Below are positions 1 through 10,549 of a DNA stretch of 58,117 nucleotides, in pieces. Source of the stretch: an uncultured Oscillospiraceae bacterium (GTDB taxonomy: Bacteria; Bacillota; Clostridia; Oscillospirales; Oscillospiraceae); assembly GCA_944385365.1 (NCBI GenBank), contig CALWWW010000015.1, forward strand, positions 1-58,117, given 5' to 3'. Both the position numbers and the translations under genes were made by a program. Below the pieces are notes generated by a model. That model did no database searches, was not told the origin of the DNA, and saw only the letters and a program-made list of their open reading frames with translations. How positions within the stretch are numbered: the stretch's first letter is position 1; each line of letters starts with the position of its first letter.

Positions 1-104
1 CCGTCAAGGATGCCGGCCCCTACGATTTGGATGTTCGCTGGTGCATCCCGGCGGCGGGGGCAAGCCCCCGCCCTACGAGGTGGAACGTATCGGCCCAATG
101 GAAA
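1..104. repeat. Family A hairpin repeat, partial copy at window edge
   Basis: Two hairpins of repeat family A are seen: the right part of a GGCC(GTCAAGGAT)GCCGGCC-type unit ending CCCCTAC (1-23) and a GGCGGGGGC-AA-GCCCCCGCC unit (53-72) followed by CTAC. The same hairpins recur in the opposite orientation at 7050-7090, together with the flanking segment that reads GGTGGAACGTATCGGCCC here. No gene is apparent before the promoter at 235; 105-234 holds nothing I recognise. Confidence 0.75.
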
Positions 105-234
105 GGGATTCCATATGGCCTGGGACGGGCTGACGGGTAATCGTTTTGGGTCAAAATATACTACGTAAAACGGTTTGCGCTCCGTTTACTTTTGTGCAGT
201 TCGTGAAGATTTCGTTTGATTTTTTTGTCCCCCA

Positions 235-263
235 TTGACCGTTTCGTGAGAAAGTGGTATAAA
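235..263 (+). promoter_or_regulatory. Sigma-A promoter of the ATP synthase operon
   Basis: TTGACC (235-240) and TATAAA (258-263) are separated by exactly 17 bases, a near-consensus housekeeping promoter. It lies about 70 bases upstream of the first gene of the operon, and no other promoter-like pair is evident between the operon genes. Confidence 0.75.
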
Positions 264-335
264 TAAAAACTGTAGTAAAGACGTGAGCGACACGACAGGC
301 ACACCGAAAGTTCAGGCGCCGCAGTGGAGAGGAGC

Positions 336-614
336 ATGAGGCCCGTGATTGGTGTTATATTAGGTATGGCCTTTGGCTTGGTACAGCTGTTTCTGCTGAT
401 CTATGCCGTAAGGTCCCTGAGCACCCAACGGCTGAAGATCTGGCCCTTTGCGGTGCAATTTTTTTGTCCATTTTTCGGCTTGGGTCTGTGCGCCTTGCTG
501 CAAACCTCCCAGCTGCTGCCCTGCGCAGTCACCATTTCCACCGTTCTCATTGTCGGCGCCATGGTCTGCTTCGTTCGGTATCGGCTGAGAGAGACCAAGC
601 GAAAGAAGGATTGA
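336..614 (+). CDS. Small membrane protein at the AtpI position
   Basis: A 92-residue protein with three hydrophobic segments (about residues 5-27, 37-57 and 62-84) and a basic C-terminal tail (RYRLRETKRKKD). It is the first gene after the promoter and directly precedes atpB, the position usually held by atpI, whose product helps c-ring assembly or ion uptake. I see no clear AtpI sequence signature, so this role is inferred from position. The ATG at 336 is preferred over the upstream GTG at 324 because GGAGAGGAG lies just before it. Its stop overlaps a possible TTG start of atpB. Confidence 0.6.
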   Translation: MRPVIGVILGMAFGLVQLFLLIYAVRSLSTQRLKIWPFAVQFFCPFFGLGLCALLQTSQLLPCAVTISTVLIVGAMVCFVRYRLRETKRKKD

Positions 615-619
615 GAACG

Positions 620-1540
620 TTGCAGGAAACCATTGTAACCTACGGCTTTCTGGCCCTGGGTCTCGTGCTGGCCCTGGTCGGATGGTTCTGGCGCCGCGCC
701 GTACTGGCCGACTGGTTCCGAAGAAAAACCCAGCTGGAACAGGACGCTGCCGCCCTGGGCCGCATGAAGCGGAAAAAGCTGTGGGCCACGGTATTGACCA
801 TCGCCGGCGGCTGGCTGCTGCTGGAACGGATTTTGCAGTTGGTCTTCGGTTCCGTGCCGTCGGAGGAATTCGAGGTCAGCATCTGGGCCACCCGGTACAA
901 TGTGGGCGGCTACTCCCTCAGTGAGACCGTCATCACCACCTGGGTCATCATGGCCGTCTTGCTGGTGCTGGCGCTGCTGGTGCGGATTCTCGTTATCCCC
1001 CGCATGACCGACCAGCCCAAGGGCATCCAGAATGTTCTGGAAATCTGTGTGGAAGCCGTCTGCAAATTCACCAAAACCAGTGTGGGAGACCTGGGCGACC
1101 ATCTGCCCTCCTATCTCTTCGCCCTGGCCATCTATATGGTGTGCTCCGCCATGGTGGAACTGCTGGGCGTCCGCGCCCCCACCGCCGACATCACCCTGAC
1201 CTTTGCCATGGCCATCATCACCTTTGTGATGATCAACTACTTCGGCCTGAAGAAAAAGGGTCTGGTGGGCCGGATCAAGTCCATGGCCAAGCCCACGCCG
1301 GTGGTCTTCCCCATCAAGATCGTCTCCGATCTGGCGGTGCCCGTGTCCCTGGCCTGCCGTCTCTTCGGCAACATGCTGGGCGGCATGATCGTCATGGAAC
1401 TGCTGTATATGGCCCTGGGCAACGCCGCCATCGGCTTCCCCAGCGTCCTGGGCCTCTATTTCAACGTCTTCCACCCCCTGATTCAGACGTATATCTTCCT
1501 GACGCTGACGCTGACCTTCATCGGCGAAGCCGTCGAATAA
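620..1540 (+). CDS. atpB: F-type ATP synthase subunit a
   Basis: Membrane stator subunit that forms the ion half-channels against the c-ring. The hallmark SLACRLFGN motif carries the essential arginine (about R247), and the C-terminal helices resemble bacterial AtpB (FHPLIQTYIFLTLTLTFIGEAVE region). I chose the TTG at 620 (306 residues), which has AAGGA nine bases upstream; TTG at 611 is an alternative. The open frame extends back to an ATG at 464, but that would overlap the preceding gene by 150 bases and adds residues unlike the family. It is followed by atpE after a short gap. Confidence 0.88.
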   Translation: MQETIVTYGFLALGLVLALVGWFWRRAVLADWFRRKTQLEQDAAALGRMKRKKLWATVLTIAGGWLLLERILQLVFGSVPSEEFEVSIWATRYNVGGYSLSETVITTWVIMAVLLVLALLVRILVIPRMTDQPKGIQNVLEICVEAVCKFTKTSVGDLGDHLPSYLFALAIYMVCSAMVELLGVRAPTADITLTFAMAIITFVMINYFGLKKKGLVGRIKSMAKPTPVVFPIKIVSDLAVPVSLACRLFGNMLGGMIVMELLYMALGNAAIGFPSVLGLYFNVFHPLIQTYIFLTLTLTFIGEAVE

Positions 1541-1591
1541 CCCCATCCACCATTTCAATTTAAAACTATTATATTTTGGAGGAATTTTATC

Positions 1592-1816
1592 ATGGAAACC
1601 GGATTGATTGCTATCGCTGTTGCACTGGCTCTGCTGCCCTGCGCCCTGGCCGGCCTTGGCATGGGCATCGCCACCGGCAAGGCCGCCGACGCCACCGCCC
1701 GTCAGCCTGAGGCCTCCGGCAAGATCAGCTCCACCCTGCTGCTGGGCCTGGCCCTGACCGAGTCCTGCGCCATCTACGGCTTTGTCACCGCTCTGATCAT
1801 CAAGTTCACCATGTGA
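1592..1816 (+). CDS. atpE: F-type ATP synthase subunit c
   Basis: A 74-residue helical hairpin forming the rotor ring. It has the polar loop ARQPEA (around residues 36-41) and the ion-binding glutamate E57 in LALTESCAIYG. The serine after the glutamate (S58) matches a known Na+ ligand position, but the helix-1 position usually held by glutamine in Na+-type rings is methionine (M24), so the coupling ion cannot be assigned. GGAGGAA precedes the ATG. Length and single-hairpin form are normal. Confidence 0.93.
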   Translation: METGLIAIAVALALLPCALAGLGMGIATGKAADATARQPEASGKISSTLLLGLALTESCAIYGFVTALIIKFTM

Positions 1817-1861
1817 TCCTGCGGCATTGCCCGTGATTCTACAGCAAAGGAGAGGTAACAT

Positions 1862-2542
1862 TTGGACATTCATCCCATTGATATTGCCATCCATCTGGTC
1901 AATATTCTGATTATTTACGGCCTGCTCCGCGTTTTGATCTGGAAGCCGGTAACGGCCTTTATGGCCGCCCGCACCGAGCGGGTCCAGAAGGAAATGGCCG
2001 AGGCCCAGCGTTTGCAGGCCGAGGCCGAGAAGGTCAAGGCCGATTACGACGCCCGTCTGGTGGACGTCCAGGCCACCTGTGAGCAGATGATTGCCGACGG
2101 CCGCAAGAAGGCCCAGGCCGTGGGCCAGCAGGCCATCGACGAGGCCAAGACCGAGGCCGATCAGATTCTGGCCAAGGCCCGCAGCGAGGCCGCCCTCGAG
2201 AAGCAGCGCGCCATGGACGAGGTCAAGAGCGAACTGGCCGATCTGGCCGTGGATATGGCCGGCCGTGTCCTGCGCTTTGACGAGCAGGCCCGCCGCAACA
2301 TTCTGGTGTCCGCCCCCAAGGAGGGCTCCCGCAAGGGCATCCTCAAGCTGGCCGCTCCCTGCGACGCCGAACAGCTGTCCGCCATCATCGACCGTCTGGA
2401 GCGGCTCCTGGGCTGCCATCTGGAGCTGACCACCGAGATCGACTCCTCCCTCATCGGCGGCTTTGCGGCCCTGGTGGACGGCAAGGTATACGACTTCAGC
2501 TATGTGACCCAGCTTTCGGCCATGCAGCAGAAGCTGGCGTAA
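1862..2542 (+). CDS. atpF: ATP synthase subunit b fused to the delta C-terminal domain
   Basis: The 226-residue product starts as subunit b: one membrane helix (about 8-28), the conserved KPV after it, then a long charged helix (about 35-145). Residues about 155-226 match the C-terminal domain of subunit delta (EQLSAIIDRLERLLG, then ID-SLIGGF and a short C-terminal helix). The roughly 105-residue N-terminal six-helix domain of delta, which docks on alpha, is absent, and no separate atpF or atpH is present. The start is TTG with AAAGGAGAGGT just upstream. The fusion would join the b stalk to the delta C-terminal domain in one chain. Confidence 0.85.
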   Translation: MDIHPIDIAIHLVNILIIYGLLRVLIWKPVTAFMAARTERVQKEMAEAQRLQAEAEKVKADYDARLVDVQATCEQMIADGRKKAQAVGQQAIDEAKTEADQILAKARSEAALEKQRAMDEVKSELADLAVDMAGRVLRFDEQARRNILVSAPKEGSRKGILKLAAPCDAEQLSAIIDRLERLLGCHLELTTEIDSSLIGGFAALVDGKVYDFSYVTQLSAMQQKLA

Positions 2543-2554
2543 CGGGAGGGAACC

Positions 2555-4063
2555 ATGCTCAATTTCGATACCAGCACATTAGGAACCTTCCTCAAGGAAA
2601 AGCTCCGGGACTATCAGCCGGAGATGATCAGCTACGACTACGGCACCGTGGAGTCCTGCGCCGACGGCATTGTCCGGGTGGCCGGTCTGGGCCGTGCCGA
2701 GTACGGCGAGCTGCTGCAATTTGAAAACGACGTCTACGGCATCGCCCTGGACCTGGGACTCAACAGCGTGGGCGCCGCCCTGCTGACCCGCAATGAATCC
2801 GTCCGCCCCGGCTCCCCTGTCCAGGGCACCGGCCGCGTGGCCGATATCGGCGTGGGCAAGGAGCTGCTGGGCCGCATTGTGGACCCCATCGGCCGCCCCC
2901 TGGACGGCCAGACCCTCCACACCCGGGAGTCCCGGGCTGTGGAGTCCCCGGCCCCGGCCATCATGGACCGCGCCCCCGTGGATACCCCCATGGAGACCGG
3001 CATTCTGGCCGTGGACAGCATGATCCCCATCGGCCGCGGCCAGCGTGAATTGATCATCGGCGACCGTCAGACCGGTAAGACCTCCATCGCCCTGTCGGCC
3101 ATGGTCAACCAGAAGGATACGGGCGTCATCTGCGTCTACTGCGCCATCGGCCAGAAGGCCGCCAGCGTGGCCAATCTGGTAACCACCCTGTCCGAGAGCG
3201 GCACCCTGGAGCACTGCGTCGTCGTGGCGTCCACCGCCGCCGACAGCGCCGCCATGCAGTATCTGGCCCCCTACGCCGCCTGCGCCGTGGCGGAATACTT
3301 CATGCACCAGGGTAAGGACGTTCTGGTGGTCTACGACGATCTCTCCAAGCACGCTGTGGCCTACCGTACCATGTCCCTGCTGCTGCGCCGCCCCTCTGGC
3401 CGTGAAGCCTACCCCGGCGACGTGTTCTACCTGCACTCCCGTCTGCTGGAGCGGGCGGCCCATCTGAGCCCCGAGCTGGGCGGCGGTTCCATGACCGCCC
3501 TGCCCATCATCGAGACCATGGCCGGTGATATCTCCGCCTACATCCCCACCAACGTCATTTCCATCACCGACGGACAGATTTTCCTCGAGAGCGAACTGTT
3601 CCACTCCGGCGTCCGGCCCGCCGTCAACGTGGGCCTCAGCGTGTCCCGTGTGGGCCGCGCCGCCCAGCATCCGGCCATGAAAGCCGTGTCCGGCAGCCTC
3701 CGTCTGGAGGTGGCCCAGTACCGGGATATGGCCGTGTTCGCCCAGTTCGGCGCCGACGTGGACGCCGCCACCAAGAAGCTGCTGGACCGGGGCGTCCGCA
3801 TGACGGAGCTTCTGAAGCAGCCCAAAGAGCGCATCCTCAAGCTGTCGGACCAGACGGCGCTGCTGCTGAGCCTCCGCTGCGACGGTCTGGAGAAAATCCC
3901 TGTGGCCAAAATGCAGTCCTTTGTCACGGAGCTGCTGCCCTGGCTCCATGAGGTCCACGGCGAATCCATGGACTCCATCGACCGCAGCAAGAAGCTGCCG
4001 GACGACGTCTCCCAGAGCTTGCGGCAGGCCATCGACGAGTTTGCCGCCCGTTGGGAGGCGTAA
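2555..4063 (+). CDS. atpA: F-type ATP synthase subunit alpha
   Basis: Non-catalytic nucleotide-binding subunit of F1, 502 residues, a normal length. Walker A is GDRQTGKT (about residues 169-176) and the family signature around PAVNVGLSVSRVG is intact. The N-terminal amphipathic stretch that normally contacts the delta N-terminal domain is present (first 20 residues), even though that delta domain is missing from the upstream fusion. The start ATG has GGGAGGG upstream and lies 12 bases after the b-delta gene; atpG begins 3 bases after the stop. Confidence 0.95.
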   Translation: MLNFDTSTLGTFLKEKLRDYQPEMISYDYGTVESCADGIVRVAGLGRAEYGELLQFENDVYGIALDLGLNSVGAALLTRNESVRPGSPVQGTGRVADIGVGKELLGRIVDPIGRPLDGQTLHTRESRAVESPAPAIMDRAPVDTPMETGILAVDSMIPIGRGQRELIIGDRQTGKTSIALSAMVNQKDTGVICVYCAIGQKAASVANLVTTLSESGTLEHCVVVASTAADSAAMQYLAPYAACAVAEYFMHQGKDVLVVYDDLSKHAVAYRTMSLLLRRPSGREAYPGDVFYLHSRLLERAAHLSPELGGGSMTALPIIETMAGDISAYIPTNVISITDGQIFLESELFHSGVRPAVNVGLSVSRVGRAAQHPAMKAVSGSLRLEVAQYRDMAVFAQFGADVDAATKKLLDRGVRMTELLKQPKERILKLSDQTALLLSLRCDGLEKIPVAKMQSFVTELLPWLHEVHGESMDSIDRSKKLPDDVSQSLRQAIDEFAARWEA

Positions 4064-6776
<2,713 letters not shown>

Positions 6777-6786
6777 ATCCCCCTGT

Positions 6787-6821
6787 GCGGGCACGCTGCA
6801 AAGCACTTGCGGCGTGCCCGC
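6787..6821 (+). terminator. Gene-end stem-loop after atpC (family C)
   Basis: GCGGGCACGC (6787-6796) pairs with GCGTGCCCGC (6812-6821), and the inner TGCAA/TTGCG extends the stem. There is no U-tract, so its action as an intrinsic terminator is uncertain. The stem matches the gene-end hairpins after prfC and the GH3-like gene, with compensating base changes. Confidence 0.55.
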
Positions 6822-6872
6822 ATTCGCCGTGTGGCGGGTAATTCCACCCGGTACGGGCGGCCCACCTGGACT

Positions 6873-7304
6873 GTAGGGCGGGACCTATGTGTCCCGCCGC
6901 CGGGACGCACCGTCGAATATGCATACCGTAGGGGCCGGCATCCTTGACGGCCCCGGATGGGGTGCGGTGCGGGCGCGTCAGGGATGCCGCGCCCTACGGG
7001 GCGGATTCCAGGCCTGCGGTGGCACACGCCGAAATCCCCCCGCCGGGCCGATACGTTCCACCCCGTAGGGCGGGGGCTTGCCCCCGCCGCGTAACATGGT
7101 ACGCATTCGCCCCAATGTGCCGGACAACGCGCCCCGGCATTGGGCCGGTTGGTATGGTCGTATGCACCCTGTAGGGGCCGATGCCCACATCGGCCCGCAC
7201 GCCGCACCATCATATACCGCATCGGTGCAAATTCCCCATTTCGCCACCATACATCAAAAAGCGCTACCGTGTACCGCCGGGACGATGTGGGCATCGTCCC
7301 CTAC
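6873..7304. repeat. Cluster of six family A hairpins
   Basis: Within the 646-base gap between atpC and lrgA are six GTAGGG/CCCTAC-bounded hairpins: 6873-6898 (stem GCGGGAC/GTCCCGC), 6928-6954 (GGGGCCG/CGGCCCC), 6970-6997 (GCGCG/CGCGC), 7065-7088 (GCGGGGGC/GCCCCCGC), 7171-7196 (GGCCGATG/CATCGGCC) and 7279-7304 (GGACGATG/CATCGTCC). The first three are the trio seen at 42463-42587 and 47838-47962 in reverse order. Frames crossing this region are artefacts of the repeats; no gene is apparent. Confidence 0.8.
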
Positions 7305-7371
7305 AAACAGAATACGAAACCATCACAAATTTCGTCTAACCGCCATTTACCGCGCCACCCCCTTTTTACTC

Positions 7372-7400
7372 TTGTACCGGGCGGCCCTGCGCCGTATACT
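7372..7400 (+). promoter_or_regulatory. Promoter of lrgAB
   Basis: TTGTAC (7372-7377) and TATACT (7395-7400) with a 17-base spacer, 23 bases upstream of the lrgA start and overlapping the region before its AGGAGG ribosome site. Confidence 0.65.
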
Positions 7401-7422
7401 ATCCCAGGAGGTATCGCAAACT

Positions 7423-7785
7423 ATGACTTACATGTTTCAATTTCTGATTATCGCCGCCGTATCCTTTGTGGGCGAGCTGCTGAGCCTGGTCGTTCCCCTG
7501 CCCATTCCCGGCAGCGTCTACGGCCTGCTGCTGTTGCTGGTGCTGCTGATCACCGGTGTGGTCAAACTCCGTCACATCGAAAAGGCCGCCGACTTCCTCA
7601 TTCAGATCATGCCCATGCTGTTCATCGCCCCCGCCGTCAGCGTTCTGCCCATCTTCGACAGCGTGGCCGACAGCCTGCTGGCCGTGGCCCTGGTCTGCGT
7701 CGTCAGCACCCTGGTGGTCATGATCGTCACCGGCGTGGTGGCCCAGGCACTGGTAAACCGGAAGGAGGGCCGCAAGCATGAATGA
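7423..7785 (+). CDS. lrgA: LrgA/CidA-family holin-like protein
   Basis: A 120-residue membrane protein with four hydrophobic segments and the family feature PLPIPGSVYGLLLLL near residues 23-37. LrgA/CidA proteins are holin-like and act with LrgB/CidB on murein hydrolase control or on export of small metabolites such as pyruvate. The ATG at 7423 is preceded by CAGGAGG; the open frame extends upstream only through repeat DNA. Its last 8 bases overlap lrgB, indicating translational coupling. Confidence 0.85.
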   Translation: MTYMFQFLIIAAVSFVGELLSLVVPLPIPGSVYGLLLLLVLLITGVVKLRHIEKAADFLIQIMPMLFIAPAVSVLPIFDSVADSLLAVALVCVVSTLVVMIVTGVVAQALVNRKEGRKHE

Positions 7786-8470
7786 AATTCTCTGGGAATC
7801 GGCCTACTTCGGTATGGTGCTCAGCGTTGTCTATTTCTGGTTCGGCACCTGGCTCCGCCGCCGCTTCCCCTCTCCCCTGGTCAATCCCCTGCTGATTGCC
7901 ACCATTCTGACCATTGCCACCATCGTGCTCCTGGACATTGACTACGACGCCTACACCAAGGGCGCGTCCCATCTGACGTGGCTGCTGACGCCGTCCACCG
8001 TCTGTCTGGCCGTGCCCCTGTACCGGCAGTTACAGCTCCTGCGCCGCCACTGGCAGGCCATTGTCATCAGCGTCGGCGCCGGATGCGTGGCCTGTGCCGT
8101 CACCGTCGCCGCCATGTCCCGGCTGCTCCATCTGACGCCGGAGATCTACCACTCCTTGCAGCCCAAATCCGTCACCACGGCCATTGCCCTGGGCGTCGGT
8201 ACCCAGCTGGGCGGCCTGGAGGGCATCATCTCCCTGGGCGTCATGATTACGGGCCTGTTCGGCGTGGTCATTGTGGATGTGGTGCTCAAGCTGCTCAAGG
8301 TCACCCATCCCGTGGCCAAGGGTCTGGCCATCGGCAACAGCATCCACGCCATCGGTACGGCCCACGCCCTGGAGCTGGGCGAGATCGAAGGGGCCATGAG
8401 CGGCCTGACCATTGTGGTGGCCGGTATCATGACCGTCATTCTGGCCCCCCTGTTCTCCGGGCTGGGTTAA
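7778..8470 (+). CDS. lrgB: LrgB/CidB-family membrane protein
   Basis: A 230-residue polytopic membrane protein. The LrgB signature is clear: LQPKSVTTAIALGVGTQLGG followed by IGNSIHAIGTAHALELGE near residues 128-210. It is the partner of the overlapping LrgA. Function in this organism is inferred from the pair; in other bacteria LrgAB homologues affect autolysis and carbon-overflow transport. The start overlaps the end of lrgA. Confidence 0.9.
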   Translation: MNEILWESAYFGMVLSVVYFWFGTWLRRRFPSPLVNPLLIATILTIATIVLLDIDYDAYTKGASHLTWLLTPSTVCLAVPLYRQLQLLRRHWQAIVISVGAGCVACAVTVAAMSRLLHLTPEIYHSLQPKSVTTAIALGVGTQLGGLEGIISLGVMITGLFGVVIVDVVLKLLKVTHPVAKGLAIGNSIHAIGTAHALELGEIEGAMSGLTIVVAGIMTVILAPLFSGLG

Positions 8471-8559
8471 TGGAAACTTAATCCCTCAGGTACTTTTCTT
8501 TTAAGGTTGGGAGGGGTACAATAGAAGCAACCCATCCCACCGGAAAGGAGCCCGTACCC

Positions 8560-9147
8560 ATGGACCATAACCGATTGAAAAAACTGATGAACGCAGCGTC
8601 CATGGCGCTGTTTGTCCTCTGTGTGGCCCTGGGCATCTGGCTGTGGCGCAAGGGCGTCTTCCAGTCCAAGGAAGCATTGCAGGACTTTCTCACCAACTAC
8701 GGCGGCAGCGCTTCGACCCTGTTTCTGGTCCTCCAGGCCGTGCAGGTGGTCATCCCCATTCTGCCCGGCGGCGTCAGCTGTCTGGCGGGCGTCCTGCTGT
8801 TCGGTCCCTGGCTGGGCTTCGTCCTCAACTATGTGGGCATCGCCCTGGGCTCCTTTGTAGCCTTCGCCATGGCCCGCAACTGGGGCAAACCCCTGCTGGA
8901 CAAGCTCTTTTCCAAAAAGCTCCATGCAAAATACGAGCGCTGGACCCATGAGAGCCGCCGGTTCGACCGGCTCTTTGCCCTGGCCATTTTCCTGCCGGGC
9001 CTGCCCGACGATTTTCTCTGCTTCCTGGCCGGTACCACCGGCATGAGCTGGAAAAAATTCGCCCTGATCACCGTCACCTGCCGCCCCCTGATGATCTTCG
9101 CCTATTCCCTGGGCGCCCTGGGATTCCGGGCCGTATTTCCCCTGTGA
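8560..9147 (+). CDS. TVP38/TMEM64 (VTT-domain) membrane protein
   Basis: A 195-residue protein with an N-terminal membrane anchor and a VTT domain (about residues 45-180), including the reentrant motif IPILPGGVSCLAGVLLFGPWLGF and FLPGLPDDFLCFLAGTTGM. VTT proteins of the DedA/TVP38 group are thought to be lipid scramblases or transporters. The start ATG follows GGAAAGGAG. A TACAAT at 8517-8522 could be a -10 box but its -35 is weak. The gene stands alone, ahead of the cobalamin riboswitch. Confidence 0.8.
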   Translation: MDHNRLKKLMNAASMALFVLCVALGIWLWRKGVFQSKEALQDFLTNYGGSASTLFLVLQAVQVVIPILPGGVSCLAGVLLFGPWLGFVLNYVGIALGSFVAFAMARNWGKPLLDKLFSKKLHAKYERWTHESRRFDRLFALAIFLPGLPDDFLCFLAGTTGMSWKKFALITVTCRPLMIFAYSLGALGFRAVFPL

Positions 9148-9172
9148 AACTGGATAATTTCCCGCCGCAATC

Positions 9173-9201
9173 TTGACTTGCGGCCCGTGTGGTTGTATAC
9201 T
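9173..9201 (+). promoter_or_regulatory. Promoter of the cobalamin operon
   Basis: TTGACT (9173-9178) and TATACT (9196-9201) separated by 17 bases. The predicted start near 9208 lies just before the cobalamin aptamer, so the leader would carry the riboswitch and terminator. Confidence 0.8.
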
Positions 9202-9211
9202 TTACCGTGAC

Positions 9212-9410
9212 AATTTCATGAGGCGGCGCGTTCGCGTTTCCGCGCCGTTCTCACCAGATTGTGTGCGGAAATTCGGGGAAGTAGGGTGAAAATCCCTCGC
9301 GGTCCCGCCACTGTGACAAAGGTCGCTCCTTTGCAGCCAGAACACCGACTCCGCGCCGGTTCGATCGATCCACGAGGTATGGATTGGCGCCCACATCGGT
9401 CCTGCGCGTA
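9212..9410 (+). promoter_or_regulatory. Cobalamin riboswitch
   Basis: The conserved core is readable: GGGAA...GGGTGAAAATCCCTC (9276-9297), then GCGGTCCCGCCACTGTGA (9299-9315), and the B12-box segment GCAGCCAGAACACCGACTC (9334-9351). The aptamer binds adenosylcobalamin or another corrinoid. It is followed by a strong intrinsic terminator and then the cobalt transporter genes, so ligand binding most likely promotes termination and shuts off the operon. Boundaries are approximate. Confidence 0.92.
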
Positions 9411-9423
9411 AACGGACGATTGC

Positions 9424-9457
9424 AAGCCCATTTCCTTCCTGGAAATGGGCTTTTTTC
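9424..9457 (+). terminator. Riboswitch-controlled intrinsic terminator
   Basis: AAGCCCATTTCC and GGAAATGGGCTT form a 12-bp stem with a short TTCCT loop, followed by a run of T. Its place between the cobalamin aptamer and cbiM makes it the expression platform. The anti-terminator pairing was not worked out. Confidence 0.88.
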
Positions 9458-9494
9458 CGTTGTCCCGCGCAAAGAGAAAAGGAGTATCATCCCT

Positions 9495-10247
9495 ATGAAA
9501 CCCATGGAACGCCGTTTGTTCGGCCTGTCCCTGGTTCTGGCCGCGGCCTTCTGTCTGGCCGTCCCCGCCGGAGCCATGCACATCATGGAGGGCTATCTGC
9601 CCCTGAGCCACAGCGTGGTCTGGGGCGTGGTTTGCCTGCCCTTCGTCGTTCTGGGCATCGCCCGCATCCGCAAAATCGTGGAAACCCACCGCAAAACCCT
9701 GCTGCTGCTGGCCATGGCAGGCGCGTACTGCTTCCTGCTGTCGGCCCTCAAGCTTCCCAGCGTGTCCGGCTCCTCCAGCCACCCCACCGGCACCGGCCTG
9801 GGCGCCATCCTCTTCGGGCCCGCCCCCATGGCGGTGCTGGGCCTCATCGTCCTGCTGTTCCAGGCGGTACTGCTGGCCCACGGCGGCCTCACCACTCTGG
9901 GCGCCAACACCTTCTCCATGGCCATCGCCGGTCCCTTTGTCAGCTTCGGCGTCTATGCCCTGTGCCGCAAGCTCAACGTCAACCGTAAAATCGGCGTGTT
10001 CCTGGCCGCCGCCCTGGGCGACCTGCTGACCTATGTGGTCACCAGCATCCAGCTGGCCCTGGCCCATCCGTCGGCCACCGGCGGTTTTGTCGGGTCCCTG
10101 ACGGAATTCCTGGGCATCTTCGCCGTGACCCAGGTGCCCCTGGCCATCGTCGAGGGCCTGCTGACCGTGGTGGTCGTGCTGGCGCTGGAAAATCTCGCCC
10201 GTCCCGAATTGAAGGAGCTGGGCTATCTGGGAGGTGCCGCCGCATGA
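9495..10247 (+). CDS. cbiM: Cobalt ECF transporter substrate-binding subunit CbiM
   Basis: Membrane S-component that binds Co2+ for the energy-coupling-factor transporter CbiMNQO. The 250-residue product has an N-terminal signal segment ending in AGA, followed by MHIMEGYLP; in this family the new N-terminal Met-His chelates the metal. [17 protein letters not shown] supplies a further histidine. The ATG at 9495 has AAAGGAG upstream; the open frame extends back into the riboswitch, which is not coding. First gene of the operon, overlapping cbiN by four bases. Confidence 0.93.
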   Translation: MKPMERRLFGLSLVLAAAFCLAVPAGAMHIMEGYLPLSHSVVWGVVCLPFVVLGIARIRKIVETHRKTLLLLAMAGAYCFLLSALKLPSVSGSSSHPTGTGLGAILFGPAPMAVLGLIVLLFQAVLLAHGGLTTLGANTFSMAIAGPFVSFGVYALCRKLNVNRKIGVFLAAALGDLLTYVVTSIQLALAHPSATGGFVGSLTEFLGIFAVTQVPLAIVEGLLTVVVVLALENLARPELKELGYLGGAAA

Positions 10248-10546
10248 AAAAGAACGGACTGATTATCGTTGTTTTGCTGCTGCTGTGCGCCGTCATCGTC
10301 TGTGTGCCCCTGCTGACCATCAAGGACTCCGAGTTCGGCGGCGCCGACGGCCAGGCGGAGGAAGCCATCACCGCCATTGACCCCGATTATGAGCCCTGGG
10401 CCTCCAGCATTCTGGAACCCCCCGGCGGCGAGACCGAGAGTTTGCTCTTTGCCCTCCAGGCCGCCATTGGCGCCGGCGTCGTGTGCTTCGGCCTGGGCTA
10501 TCTGGTGGCCCGGCGGAAGTACCGCAGCGCCGGGCAGACCGAGTAA
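10244..10546 (+). CDS. cbiN: Cobalt transporter auxiliary subunit CbiN
   Basis: A 100-residue protein with two membrane helices (about 5-24 and 68-88) and an extracytoplasmic loop containing the conserved [12 protein letters not shown] and YEPW segments. CbiN assists metal loading of CbiM. ATGA overlap with cbiM suggests coupled translation; cbiQ begins three bases after the stop. Confidence 0.93.
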   Translation: MKKNGLIIVVLLLLCAVIVCVPLLTIKDSEFGGADGQAEEAITAIDPDYEPWASSILEPPGGETESLLFALQAAIGAGVVCFGLGYLVARRKYRSAGQTE

Positions 10547-10549
10547 GCC

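Noticed and set aside
401-2419. Long minus-strand open frames opposite the ATP synthase genes (also 2579-4180 and 4241-6370)
   Set aside because: Products are Gly/His/Gln/Ala-rich and follow the codon pattern of the real plus-strand genes; they are mirror frames caused by high GC.
9351-9380. tRNA-like GGTTCGATCGATCC near the riboswitch
   Set aside because: No acceptor or anticodon stem can be drawn; it is part of the riboswitch 3' region. I saw no tRNA or rRNA gene in the window.
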